DNA of 64,000 bases, from the NCBI GenBank assembly GCA_001839685.1, contig MLAK01001393.1, positions 65,826 through 129,825 on the forward strand, given 5' to 3'. Below are positions 18,743 to 29,390 of this stretch, in pieces; position 1 is the first letter of the stretch; each line of letters begins with the position of its first letter. Made by a program: the position numbers and the translations under genes. A model generated the notes under the pieces. That model made no database searches and was not told the DNA's origin. It was given only the letters and a program-made list of their open reading frames with translations. This DNA is from Tritrichomonas foetus (lineage: Eukaryota; Parabasalia; Tritrichomonadida; Tritrichomonadidae).

Positions 18743-21198
18743 TTTTCTTTGTTTTTGCTTAAAACTATTTCACGTGTTTTTCAAGCGGTTAACGGTTTGT
18801 CAGAATGATTTTGAATTCTTTACAAAATCACCAATACCATTGAAAAATCACTCTAGAAATACAAAATTTCTCAAAAAAATCTTACATTTCATGTAAAAAC
18901 TCTCAAAAGCATTTTAATCATCAATTAAACTCAGAAAAACATTTGAAAGCTTTTGATCAGCTTTCGCTTTATTCTTTGGAGAGTTCAACAATTTAGCTAT
19001 TTTCTATGCCATAAATGTGCCTCTAAACTTGGAGAAGTCTATGTTAAAAGGATTACAGATTCCAGCATTCTAGTGGACTTAACTGACAATAGACTTCATG
19101 ATGATAACGATAGAACTCTACACAAAATAAAATTTTACAATGAAATTCAGTTATTCGCCACATTCGCAGATAATGTCCACATCGCTTGCTTTATTTTCGA
19201 AATTGAGCTTCTATCATCCGTCATAGTCTGTATGCGTTTTCCGATTTCTAATAAAATAAAAATTGGTTTCCTCATCGTAATCCATCGAATATTATTCAGA
19301 ATGAAAGTGGAATCAAATAATCATGGTTCATTATTTACATATATATTATACTGATTGTAACTGAAGATGTTCATCTTTATTTATTTATCTTCATTTGTGT
19401 GATTTAATTTATTGTCGGAATCAATCACCTTTTTTGGAAAATGGATTTAAAAGAATCCTAAAATTTAGCTAATTCTCGAAAAAAGTTAGCCTCATTTAAT
19501 GTCTTTTGGAAGAATTTGTGAATTTATTTGTCCGTTCTTGGCATATCACCATAATCATTGAAATGAAATGAATCATTATGTTTTGCATTCATTTGTATTA
19601 TAGGACAACTTCATTGGTACTTGTCAAAGCTTATTTGTATCATTTTCATTCATCAAATTACCAAAAAGGAAATCCATGAATAAAGAAATGAAATTGGAAA
19701 ACTGTAAAAACAACTGAACCTAATGAATGGTGCTATTAACTTCGAATATGCTTAATTTCATTATATTTACATACATGAGTGTATCACGATGATATTGCAA
19801 TAGGCTATCTAACCTTTTGGATAATTTTTATCGTATTACCATGACAAATTGCACATCAAGATGTGGAACATTGAATGAGTTTATAACGGTCAATAGCTTG
19901 ATCTATTGATGAATCACTTTGGAAAATTATCGTATTTACTTCCAGTTCCATACTCGAAAATGATCACAAAAGGCTCCATGGAAAATGCTTTATAGCCATC
20001 GTATTCATATGATAATTTAAGTCAATCTTCTTTGATAATTTCAATAAAATATCACTTTTGTGCAGTTTAAGAAGTTAACCTGAAAGTAGAAGGTGACTGT
20101 TTAACTTTTTATTTGATCTCATCAACAAAGAAGTCATTTGTATGATATAGATTTTGATTTGTTCCAAGAGGTAACACGCTAAATAAACTTCCTTTCCACT
20201 TTTATCCCTCAAATATCTAATTTAACAATGAACGAATAGTGTTCCAATTGATCAAACGTCATTTGGTTCAAAAATGTATTTTATTGAAATGATTCGAAAA
20301 TGGTTTATAAAGCCAGCACCATTATTGTTATTATTTTTATTCAAGAAACATAAATATATACATGGTTTGGGCAATTATCATCTTACTTTAATGTGATAAT
20401 TGGCTAATGCATATGATAAGATAATCATATTTGGAGAAATTACAATGTTAGTTTTAGGTTCTTTAATATCATTCATTCAACCAACAAAATGTTATGTGCA
20501 TTTATCACAGAAAAGTATGGTATTATCTCCATGACAGAAATAGAGGTTTAATCGTGAAACACAAAATTCACAAAACCCAAATTAATAGAGTAAATGGTAT
20601 TAGACAAGGGATATTCCAATTAACGATTATACTATTAACTTTATAAATAATCATATCTTTCTTTCTCTTTCTCATAATTTTTATTTTTATTAATTCTATA
20701 TAAATGTGGAATTTCTCTCGTCTTGGAAAATGAAGATCTGGTTTTTTGGAAAAGAAATAGTAAATCAATATGAGAGTTGTTCATAATTTTTCACTGATAA
20801 ATTAGCATTACTTGATGACTCATCTATGATGAGGGAATTGGATTTTTTCTTGATAGTGATTTCTATTTTAAAAGAATTATTCTTTAAGAATCATGTTGAT
20901 ATTTCCATCAAATATTTTTCCAAATTTTAATGTCACTCATCACTGCCTTCCGATTAGATTTTCAATGAAGACGAATTTATCAGACCAATTATTTTGAATA
21001 ATTTTCACAAAAATATTTGACCATAACTTTAAATTTTAACAAGGGTAACCACTTTAAAAGGTCAATTATAAAATTTTAAGAATAGAAAATTTTCAATTCA
21101 CCGAAAGAATTTTTTCTGGTGAACTTTTTGACTATCAATGGAAAAAAAAGTTATGTCATTTGTAATTTTTCGTTTTGACAGAAGAGGAAGATTTGACC
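18743..21198. other. Gene-poor AT-rich region (2.4 kb)
   Basis: This is the largest gap in the window. The part next to 18742 carries AACCGTTAACCGC on the minus strand (about 18781-18795), within the tepsin promoter. A 133-codon frame at 18953-19354 has no ATG near its start and was not called. No RNA gene, repeat array or transposon end is visible. The last 60 bases hold the choline-transporter promoter, with a TCATTT at about 21153. Confidence 0.5.
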
Positions 21199-22782
21199 AT
21201 GAATATTCAGGAGAATCCTTATCACGCTCAGTATGGGCAACAGACTCCAGAACAAATCTATCAGACTTTCGATTATGACCCTTATAATATCAATTATCAG
21301 CAAATGAGTGTTGATCAATGGTCGCAAGTTCCCAATAATCAATCGTGTTATTCACAATATTGGGATAATCCCGAGTGCTTTGAACCCCAAAATTTTGCGC
21401 GCAACACCAAATCCGAAACTTCATATTATGACGTTTCTTATTCAATTGCATTTTGGATAAATTTTGCCGTAACAATTGTTTTAATCGCATTTATGATATA
21501 TTCATCTACGACAGCCTTCAAAAAAATCGCATCTGAAATTGAAAAAAATCCATCACCACAAAATCCAGTAACGGACGATAAAATGCAGCCAATTAATTTA
21601 AGTGCATATAAAGCTCCACTTCTTGCATCACTTATTTTATGTTTCATCATCAATACAATTCATTTTGTTTATGCTCACATGTTTTCATATCAATACATTA
21701 AATTTGGTATGATAATTGGCGTAGTTATTTCATTTTTATTCTGTCTTTTCCCAGTCGGTGCTGGATTTTTCTATGCGTTTCTGTTTCCACTTTGCACAGC
21801 CGTTTTCTCTCTCTTTTGGTACTGTCTCGCCAAGTCAAGAATTCCATTCTCCTCACAAATATTCAAACAGACTACCACAATTATTCTCCATCATCCGTCA
21901 ATTGTCGTTTTCTGTCTTTTCCAAACAATTCTTGATTTTGCCTTAACTTTGGGTTATCTATACGTATGCTTAGTCTGCAACGTCCTTGAATACAATCCAT
22001 TATGGTATGTATATTGTGTATTTTCATATACATGGATCACCCTCACACTGAAATATGTAAATTACATGACTGGTGCTGGACTTGCTGCATCTTGGTACTT
22101 TTTAGGAAACACTCCACAATATCCGAAATATCCAGTTTTGGATTCCTTCAAACGTGCAACAACGACTTCATTTGGCAGCGCATGTTTCGCAAGCCTAATT
22201 CTTGCTGTTATTCAAGCCATTCGTGCTTTAATAAACATAACAACACAAAATCAAAGAGATGATAACGATCGCGAGAATCATGGCTCCCAGATTTTCTTAA
22301 ATGTCATTCGTTGCATGGCATTATGTATTTTAGATTTATTAGAATCAGTTGTTCGCTGGATGTCTCGTTATGCACTCATTTACTGCTCAATTTATGGAGT
22401 TCCTTACGCTGAAGGTTGCAGAAGATGGGCTGAATTGAATTGTCATCGTTTTGTTAATGTTTTAGTTGATGGCTGTGTCATTCGTGATGCTATTAATTAT
22501 CATTTTATCATCTTTGTTGCAGGTAGCGGACTTGCTGGATGGGCTGTAGCATCTGGACTATTTGCTTCTGCATCAGGACCTTATATTTTCATGATTTTAA
22601 TGACAGTTTTCTTCACAATGTCTTCAATGATGCTAATAAATGAGCCCATATTGACTATCAGTGATACCCTGTTGATATGCTTTGCTGAAAATCCAGAAAC
22701 CCTCAGAACTAAAGATCCAAATTTATATCAAGTGTTATGTAGAACTTACTCAAATCAGTTGAGCCAGAAAATTGGTCACTAA
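21199..22782 (+). CDS. Choline transporter-like (CTL/SLC44 family) membrane protein
   Basis: This is a 527-residue polytopic membrane protein. The start is ATG 21199 (MNIQENPYH), because the frame upstream to 21175 contains only a TTG. A tyrosine- and glutamine-rich cytosolic N-terminus of about 75 residues precedes the first membrane segment. At least nine further hydrophobic segments follow. The CTL hallmarks are in the C-terminal third: ALIYCSIYGVPYAEGCRRW, the DAINYHFI region, AGSGLAGWAVASGLF, and the TISDTLLICFAENPE end that corresponds to the family's conserved VDT-x-FLCF-x-ED motif. SLC44 proteins move choline and related substrates across plasma and organelle membranes. The stop is TAA followed by A. 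Confidence 0.87.
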   Translation: MNIQENPYHAQYGQQTPEQIYQTFDYDPYNINYQQMSVDQWSQVPNNQSCYSQYWDNPECFEPQNFARNTKSETSYYDVSYSIAFWINFAVTIVLIAFMIYSSTTAFKKIASEIEKNPSPQNPVTDDKMQPINLSAYKAPLLASLILCFIINTIHFVYAHMFSYQYIKFGMIIGVVISFLFCLFPVGAGFFYAFLFPLCTAVFSLFWYCLAKSRIPFSSQIFKQTTTIILHHPSIVVFCLFQTILDFALTLGYLYVCLVCNVLEYNPLWYVYCVFSYTWITLTLKYVNYMTGAGLAASWYFLGNTPQYPKYPVLDSFKRATTTSFGSACFASLILAVIQAIRALINITTQNQRDDNDRENHGSQIFLNVIRCMALCILDLLESVVRWMSRYALIYCSIYGVPYAEGCRRWAELNCHRFVNVLVDGCVIRDAINYHFIIFVAGSGLAGWAVASGLFASASGPYIFMILMTVFFTMSSMMLINEPILTISDTLLICFAENPETLRTKDPNLYQVLCRTYSNQLSQKIGH

Positions 22783-24542
22783 AATTTGTTACAATGTCAT
22801 CGTTTTTTCTTAAAGTTTTCTTTTTTATTGATAATATTTATTTTAAAGCCAATTTTTGCATATTCAATTATTATATGAAGCTTTTTTTCCTCCAATCAAA
22901 TCATTTGTATTATAAATATGGGATGACATTTCATTTTCCTAAAACTCATTTCTCATCAATGAGAATGTGAAATAAAATTCCTTCTTAATTCGAAATATAC
23001 AATTCATTCATCATGAAAATTGATTTTTTGTTCTTTCTTCACTTGACCAATTTATCAATCATCATTTTCAAATTTTTTGTTTGAATATCTTACTAATATA
23101 TATTTTCGGTTTCCATAATATAGATTCTAAACAAATAACAATATTCCAATTAATTAATGTTATTTCGATAGTGCAGAATCTCTTTTTAAAGTGAGAGAGA
23201 TTCAAATTCATATTTATAGGAGTATAATGATTTGGTATATCATGTGAAAATAAGAAAATGGAAAGTTCATTAAAAATAAGTAAATTGATATTTTCGTTGA
23301 CTCCTATAATGATCTTTTCTTTCGGATTTTTTCTTTTTTTCTTTTTTCTTTTTAGTTTCGAGATTCCTTCAAAATTGTAAATCATTATTCAATGAATTGA
23401 ATATTTGATCAAATAAACCGATTTCAAAGAAAATTGGTTGATGAGACTCTCAAAAGTGTGACAAAACAGTGTCATATTAAATTCAAAGTTGCGTGATTCA
23501 TTTATTCATAAAATCCTTTGATTTTCCTCGAGCTTCTTTATCTTATCAAAGATACAAGTTCGAATGCTCCTTTTTGAGACATATCAGCATATGAGATGAT
23601 TCAAATTTTGAGTTTCTGAGAAAAAAAACGGTAAAATTATCAGAGCATCGAGGATAAATGAATAATTAAAAGTATACTATTAATGAAATTATTTATTTAC
23701 CAATGAGAATAAATAAAATCAGAGAAGTGAAAATATGAGAAATTCACAAAACCACTCAATTGGTTATTGTGAAATAATTGAAAGAGACTCAAATCGTTTT
23801 CAATAATAATCATAATGACTAAATCATTTTTTCTTGATAGGAAAAGCATTTATCCAATGATTCTGTGTTACACCATAAAGAAATATGATTATTTGCAAAT
23901 AAAATCATCAACTTTTTGATAACATGAAACAATTATTTCATTCAAAGTGTATTTCACAAAAGTTCATCAATTGAGAGAATTTCTTAGCATTTGGAGTTTG
24001 GTTTTTTCTGATACATTGTGGAAAAGATTATATTTTTCAATAAAAAGCCAATTCATAGAACATCTTTCCGAAGAGCAACTTGTGTACAACTCTATTATTT
24101 TTTTTTCTGTGATCGCTTTCAATGAACAATTTTACATATGATTGATCTAATTCCTCATTGTGAATTTAATACTGGCGCTTTCATGAAGAAATAGATCAGA
24201 AAAATATAGTTGATCGCCCTCAATATCATGCATTGGGAACAAAAAATATTCTGAAGCTTCTGTTTGTGAGTATGTTTTTCAAATCCATTCATTTTTTTAT
24301 AATAACTTCATTATTCATTTTATTCAATTTGAGTTATAATATAATCAAAATTGAATAGAATATAGATGTATAATCATTTCCCATACAATTAGAAATATGA
24401 AAATCTCTTATTCGATTTTTTCAATAAAAATAAAGATTTGGTTGTTCATCAAAATTGAAATATTCATCACTTTCTTTAGATATTTTGAAAACAAAATTGA
24501 AAAGATTATTTTTTCATTTATCTCTCATATTCATATAGTCAT
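22783..24542. other. Gene-poor AT-rich region (1.8 kb)
   Basis: Only short chance frames on both strands. I see no RNA gene, transposon or tandem array. Three TCATA matches to the Inr pattern lie within 30 bases of the ATG at 24543. Confidence 0.5.
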
Positions 24543-25553
24543 ATGTTCCTAACAGCAACACCATCTCTGAGTTATGAATTCTTTGATGACTCTACTATAC
24601 AATCAGAATCATCAACAAAAATGTCACTCAAGCAAGGCCATTCTATCATTCATAAAGAAACACCGAATGGAATTCCTCAAATTCGTGCATTTGCTGATCC
24701 TCAATCACAAATGAACCGAAGTGACAGAGAAAATGCTACCAATAATCCTTATTCTTCCCCCAATGATACATTTTTAAACCTTGACGCATCAGGCTTATCT
24801 GACGATGCCGAAATCATTGAGACAAAGCATGGGAAGCAAATGAAGCCTTCGAAGAGGATAAACAAAAGAGTTTTTAATATGATTTTCAAGAAACTGATTG
24901 TTGCTTTTGAAGAAAACCCTTCACTTGAAGTTCGAATGATGGATGTGTCTCGTCACTACGGAGTTCAGCATCGCCGAATTTATGATTTTTTCAACTTATT
25001 AACACATTTCGGCGTATGCGTAAATAAAGGACATGGGAAAATCGGTTGGATTGGATTAGCAAACATTCAATACTACTTTGAAAAAGTTTATCGCAAACTT
25101 GAGAAAAAATCAAACACTATGAACGCTTTGGATATTTTCTATGCAGGACAATCACCTTCTTTAGGATTAATTACAAAGAAAATTATTTCTCTCTACATGT
25201 ACGCAGGCGTTGATATTTTAAATATCAAATTTATTGCCAAAATGATTTCCCAAGGTCATGGTGAAATCAAATCTCTAGAAAGAAGAATTTACCTCGTCTT
25301 GAACATGTTGGAAATAGTGAATGTTGTCTCACATACAACCAAGGTTTCTGAATATAAACTGCTTTTTAATTATAAAAAGCATGATCAAGAAGTTTTTCAG
25401 GAACGCCTTAATGAAATGAGCAGTGTTGATGAGTGCTACCCAATGAACTTTTTGAATAGATTTGATGAAAAAATGATCGAAAAAATAAGGGAAACAAGAC
25501 TCCAAGCAATGATCAAATTTGTAAATTCGATCAATGAAAAATACATGGCATAG
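24543..25553 (+). CDS. E2F/DP-like transcription factor with two winged-helix domains
   Basis: This is a 336-residue protein. Residues 104-172 form a winged helix with the E2F/DP recognition signature: HRRIYDFFNLLTHFGV, then GKIGWIG. Residues 205-277 form a second winged helix opening with SLGLITKKII, the usual first helix of E2F domains, followed by ERRIYLVLNMLEIVNVV. Two DNA-binding domains in one chain are the arrangement of atypical E2Fs (E2F7/E2F8, plant DEL), which bind DNA without a DP partner and repress cell-cycle genes. There is no recognisable dimerisation or pocket-protein-binding region. The N-terminal 100 residues look disordered. A nuclear cell-cycle role is inferred. Confidence 0.78.
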   Translation: MFLTATPSLSYEFFDDSTIQSESSTKMSLKQGHSIIHKETPNGIPQIRAFADPQSQMNRSDRENATNNPYSSPNDTFLNLDASGLSDDAEIIETKHGKQMKPSKRINKRVFNMIFKKLIVAFEENPSLEVRMMDVSRHYGVQHRRIYDFFNLLTHFGVCVNKGHGKIGWIGLANIQYYFEKVYRKLEKKSNTMNALDIFYAGQSPSLGLITKKIISLYMYAGVDILNIKFIAKMISQGHGEIKSLERRIYLVLNMLEIVNVVSHTTKVSEYKLLFNYKKHDQEVFQERLNEMSSVDECYPMNFLNRFDEKMIEKIRETRLQAMIKFVNSINEKYMA

Positions 25554-25761
25554 AAACTCGGTTTAATATCTAACAAATATTTGCCTTTTTTGGTCATATT
25601 GTGCGTTTTATTAAAATAAAATATCATTTATGTGAAAATTTTATAATAATTTTTTTATGTTGATTTGTCTTTATTTTTATCATGATTAATCATGAAAATG
25701 CACTCCATCTTGTGAAAAGTGAAATTTCATCATGTATATTTATATTTGCTATTTTGTCATC

Positions 25762-25945
25762 GAAATGACTTGTTTCTGCTCATCACTGTCAAATTGATGA
25801 AAATGCACTTTGAATTAATTTTAATAAAAATAACGCATATTTCGGTTTAATTCAAAGTGATGTCATCGAAATCCAAATACCAAACTCGAAATTATTCACC
25901 AATTTTTAATCAGTTTGACAGTGATGAGCAGAAACAAGTCATTTC
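25762..25945. repeat. Long inverted repeat spanning the promoter and first codons of the next gene
   Basis: Bases 25762-25793 are the exact 32-base reverse complement of 25914-25945. Inside it, CACTTTGAATTAA (25806-25818) is the exact reverse complement of 25847-25859. The right arm is codons 19-29 of the gene starting at 25860, so an inverted copy of its own coding sequence lies about 70-100 bases upstream of its ATG. Confidence 0.9.
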
Positions 25946-26348
25946 AAATCTACAGTTGGATAATCAACGGCAGGAAAAAATCATTAAAATTATTTTAAAT
26001 TCTACAAATTTTGTGGCTATGATTGTAATTCTCATTACTGGCGGATTAGAAAAGAATTTTGGACAATATTTTATATTTTCTTTATTATTTCTAGCTAATA
26101 TTGCTTTCCAAACATTTGATATTTTCGTTGGGTTGATTTTCATTACTATAGCTCCAATTTTATCGATGTTGAGTTTTTTTCTATATTCAAATGGTGTCTC
26201 TGGGCCAACTTATAGTTCAATTTTGTTAACATTCTGTATAGTATTATCACTTGAGATAATAATGAAGAATACAGAAAAGAAATATTTGGATGAAATCAAG
26301 GAACTCAACGAAACAAGTAATTTAATTCAATATATCGAGCAATCATAA
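25860..26348 (+). CDS. Small multi-pass membrane protein, unknown function
   Basis: This is a 162-residue protein with start ATG 25860; the preceding in-frame GTG was not used. A polar N-terminus of about 45 residues precedes hydrophobic segments at roughly 47-64 (NFVAMIVILITGG), 68-86, 88-110 (IFVGLIFITIAPILSML) and 118-136. A charged C-terminal helix ends the protein. No cleavable signal peptide and no recognised family. The region around its start folds with an upstream inverted copy (see repeat 25762-25945). The stop has the TAAA context. Confidence 0.65.
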   Translation: MSSKSKYQTRNYSPIFNQFDSDEQKQVISNLQLDNQRQEKIIKIILNSTNFVAMIVILITGGLEKNFGQYFIFSLLFLANIAFQTFDIFVGLIFITIAPILSMLSFFLYSNGVSGPTYSSILLTFCIVLSLEIIMKNTEKKYLDEIKELNETSNLIQYIEQS

Positions 26349-27874
26349 AATCGATTTTATTTTGATAATAGGCTGATGGCTGAACTGCACCCATTGAAAG
26401 CAGGGTTTCAATGAGGTCATTCAAATTGAATTGAGTAGAGTGAAAAATCCACATGATATCTTGCTTTGAAAAAGATATGATAAGATTCAGTGAAACCGTA
26501 TATAATTTACCAAAATATGGTGAATCTGAAAATGATCGATACCAACTTTTTCTGTGATTAATATGACCAAAAGCTCAACCAGAAATTCATAATTCACCTT
26601 TAGAATTGACCAAACGTATATTAATCAGGTTCAAGTGTGGTCGTAATACTGAGGTATATTTTACATTACTAGAATGAACAATTCTTACAAAGATCATCAA
26701 GATTTCATATTTTCAAACAATCAACTAAAGCTCAAATTACAACGGCTTCGACCATTAGTATTAGGAGCATAATGAAATACCGTAGAAGTCATTTATGATC
26801 AAGGAAATGATTCACCAAACACGTTTATATTAATATATTACCGACAAATCACTTTCAACATAATTACATTCATTTTTGTTTCAATTTTATAAAGAAGAAT
26901 GATGCAGTTAGTCTTGAATCTCTACATACCTAATATTAACCGAAAATAATATATATTTTCGAATTTCTGGGGGAGTAAAAGGCTTCTTAAGAATTTCAAT
27001 TTGTTAATTCAACATAAAAAGTTGTTGAAGTTGTTTTGTATGGACTTCATTATTTGATTAAATCATCAACACAAAGTTTCAATGTGATTATAGAGAATAA
27101 AATACTGTCTATCAATATGAATTTTATATTGATTCAATTATTTTATTTTCTACTCAATTATTCCGAAGTGTAAAATATTGAGTTTATAAACGATTCTCAA
27201 AATTTGAGTGTAAAGTACAAAATTCATTCTTTCATGATTTTGAAGACCATTACTATTTTTTTTACGTTCATTTTGATGCATGATATGAGTTGTTGCCATT
27301 TGATCAAGTTCCAATTATGTTAGTTCTCATATTCCATTGAATAACTGGCAAGAATTAAACAATTATTGAACTCCCATGTTATGAATTCAAAAATATCGTT
27401 CAAAATTAAAAGCATGTTATTCAAATACATTCAACTTACCGATTTCTTTTGCATCATTGAACTTTTTCAAATCATCTGACTGTTTATGGTGCAATCAAAT
27501 TTAACAAAAGCGTTCAAAGAAATTCAATATTTCAATAATTCATAAAATTCTTCGAACAAAATTCTATATAATGCCGCTCAAATATTTTATACTATAAAAA
27601 TATTTGAATGAATATAGATAATATTGTATTAACACAATGAACATCACTTTTTCAGTTCTGCATAAAAAACTCCTCCACAAAATCTTTCAGAAAATTGAAA
27701 ACATCAGCAACATGAAATTGTGATCAATCGGTTTAATCAGAATTTGTGAAATATCACTTCTTGAAAACATGTAAAATATTCAAATTCATGAATAAACATA
27801 TTATCATAGAATTTTGTATTAAATGAATTGAGAAATTAGTTTGTGTGATCATTCAACATCAGTTTAAGGAAAAC
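26349..27874. other. Gene-poor AT-rich region (1.5 kb)
   Basis: No frame of more than a few dozen codons is convincing. A small hairpin, ATTGAAA/TTTCAAT with a 6-base loop, lies just downstream of the membrane-protein gene (near 26394-26413) and could be a 3'-end feature. A TCATT match to Inr lies at about 27849, 26 bases before the next ATG. Confidence 0.5.
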
Positions 27875-29071
27875 ATGATTGGAACAAGTAGTGTCTATCA
27901 AGACTTCATTGCTCATGAGCTTGATATCATTGTTCCTCCACTTTCTGAGACAGTTATTGAAAAGTTGTCAAGTGTTGCAGAGCAATTCGTAAATGACGAA
28001 ATCACGAAAGAAGAAGCAATTGCAGTTTTTTCAGAACATTCAGCACCAAATTCTCTTCTTGTCAAAATTGATCGAATTAAAGAAGTCATAAAAGAACCAC
28101 TTCCATCTCAAAATATCGCATTGATCGCAAACAACGCTTCGAGCAGTGTCGCAGGAAATGTGGCCAATAAAGTGACCAAAAACATCAATACTGGCCTCAA
28201 TAATTCTATCGTTACCCTCGGCGAGCATCAGGCTGTAATGCCATCAAATGAACGGAAGAAATCCATGCTTTGGACAGACGAGGAAGACATACGATTGACT
28301 GCAGCAGTTATTCGATTCGGTAACAGAGATTGGAGGGTCATTTCGGCCTTCGTAGGAACAGGGAGATCATCATCTCAATGCAACCAGAGATGGACCAGGG
28401 CACTGAACCCACGAATTTCAAGGAGGCCATGGAATGAAGAGGAAGACGAGATCTTGCTCAAAACGGTCCGCGAAAAAGGTGAATGCGGCTGGAGGAAAAT
28501 TGCAGCAACTTTGAAAGGAAGAACAGACTTACAATGTAGACACAGGTACATTCAATTAAAGAAGCAAAAATCAGCCAACTATCATTCTGGAATTTTCTCT
28601 CAGATGATCTTTCCTCATTCCAACATTTCACCTAATATTTCACTTTTACCTCACATTTCATCAATTTCACCTCATTCGTCGGACCTCCAATTGTCTCGAT
28701 CAATGAGTAGCATTTACAACACCAACTCATGCAATATGAATATCAATATAACTCATAACACACATCCTGCTAATTATGGAATGAACATTAGTATGATCAA
28801 TGATTATCATGAAATCACAAGTGATAATTCAATAAATAGCTATTTGAGTGATAGTGGAAGTGATAGCAGCAATGATTTTGCAACTTATCCAAATTCCAAT
28901 CATACTAGCAGATTAAAGGTGATGTCTCCAGCCCAGACAGAATTAAAGGCAGCAACTCCTGTCAATTCAGTGACACTTCTCACACGAATACCAATTTTGA
29001 ACCCATCAATGTTGTTCACCAAAAATGACTTGCCACCTTTCATTGATAGGCGCGCAAGCTGCCATGTTTGA
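27875..29071 (+). CDS. R2R3 Myb-type DNA-binding protein
   Basis: This is a 398-residue protein. The start is ATG 27875 (MIGTSSVYQD), because the upstream open stretch to 27845 begins with GTG. Two Myb repeats are clear. The first is at about 131-178 (LWTDEEDIRLTAAVIRFGNRDW, then QCNQRWTRALNP). The second is at 183-228 (RRPWNEEEDEILLKTV, then CGWRKIAATLKGRTDLQCRHRY). The N-terminal 125 residues include a helical region, and the C-terminus is S/N/H-rich and disordered. R2R3 Mybs are a large trichomonad transcription-factor group whose members bind TAAC-type promoter elements. Target genes cannot be inferred from sequence alone. Confidence 0.88.
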   Translation: MIGTSSVYQDFIAHELDIIVPPLSETVIEKLSSVAEQFVNDEITKEEAIAVFSEHSAPNSLLVKIDRIKEVIKEPLPSQNIALIANNASSSVAGNVANKVTKNINTGLNNSIVTLGEHQAVMPSNERKKSMLWTDEEDIRLTAAVIRFGNRDWRVISAFVGTGRSSSQCNQRWTRALNPRISRRPWNEEEDEILLKTVREKGECGWRKIAATLKGRTDLQCRHRYIQLKKQKSANYHSGIFSQMIFPHSNISPNISLLPHISSISPHSSDLQLSRSMSSIYNTNSCNMNINITHNTHPANYGMNISMINDYHEITSDNSINSYLSDSGSDSSNDFATYPNSNHTSRLKVMSPAQTELKAATPVNSVTLLTRIPILNPSMLFTKNDLPPFIDRRASCHV

Positions 29072-29390
29072 ATTTTTAGATTTTTATAATTTATGTAAAT
29101 ACTATATTATTACTTTGTGTTTGCTTTTATTGATCAATTTTACGTTTTGAAATAGTGATTATCTATGATTATTTATTAAAGATTTTGTCGTTGGCTATAT
29201 TTTATTATTGATATTTTAGTATTCGCTACACTCAGAGTCAATGTTGAGATATCTTGAAGTTTTTACTCATTGTTAAATTAGAATATGGATATCTTATGCT
29301 TCAAACGAGCATATCTAGAACATAACTAACATAAAAAATAATAAAAATTTTTACTAACTGTTAAATTAGGATAAAAATGCAAGGCATATT
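29072..29390. other. Tail-to-tail spacer
   Basis: AT-rich 3' regions of two convergent genes. I see no feature in it. Confidence 0.5.

Noticed and set aside
18953..19354. 133-codon plus-strand frame
   Set aside because: Opens with TTG and has no ATG until near its end; no motif and no promoter; probably chance or a relic.
23520..23600. tRNA-like GTTCGAAT box
   Set aside because: No matching A box or cloverleaf could be drawn around it.
23947..24141. 64-codon plus-strand frame
   Set aside because: Amino-acid composition is that of AT-rich non-coding DNA; no motif.
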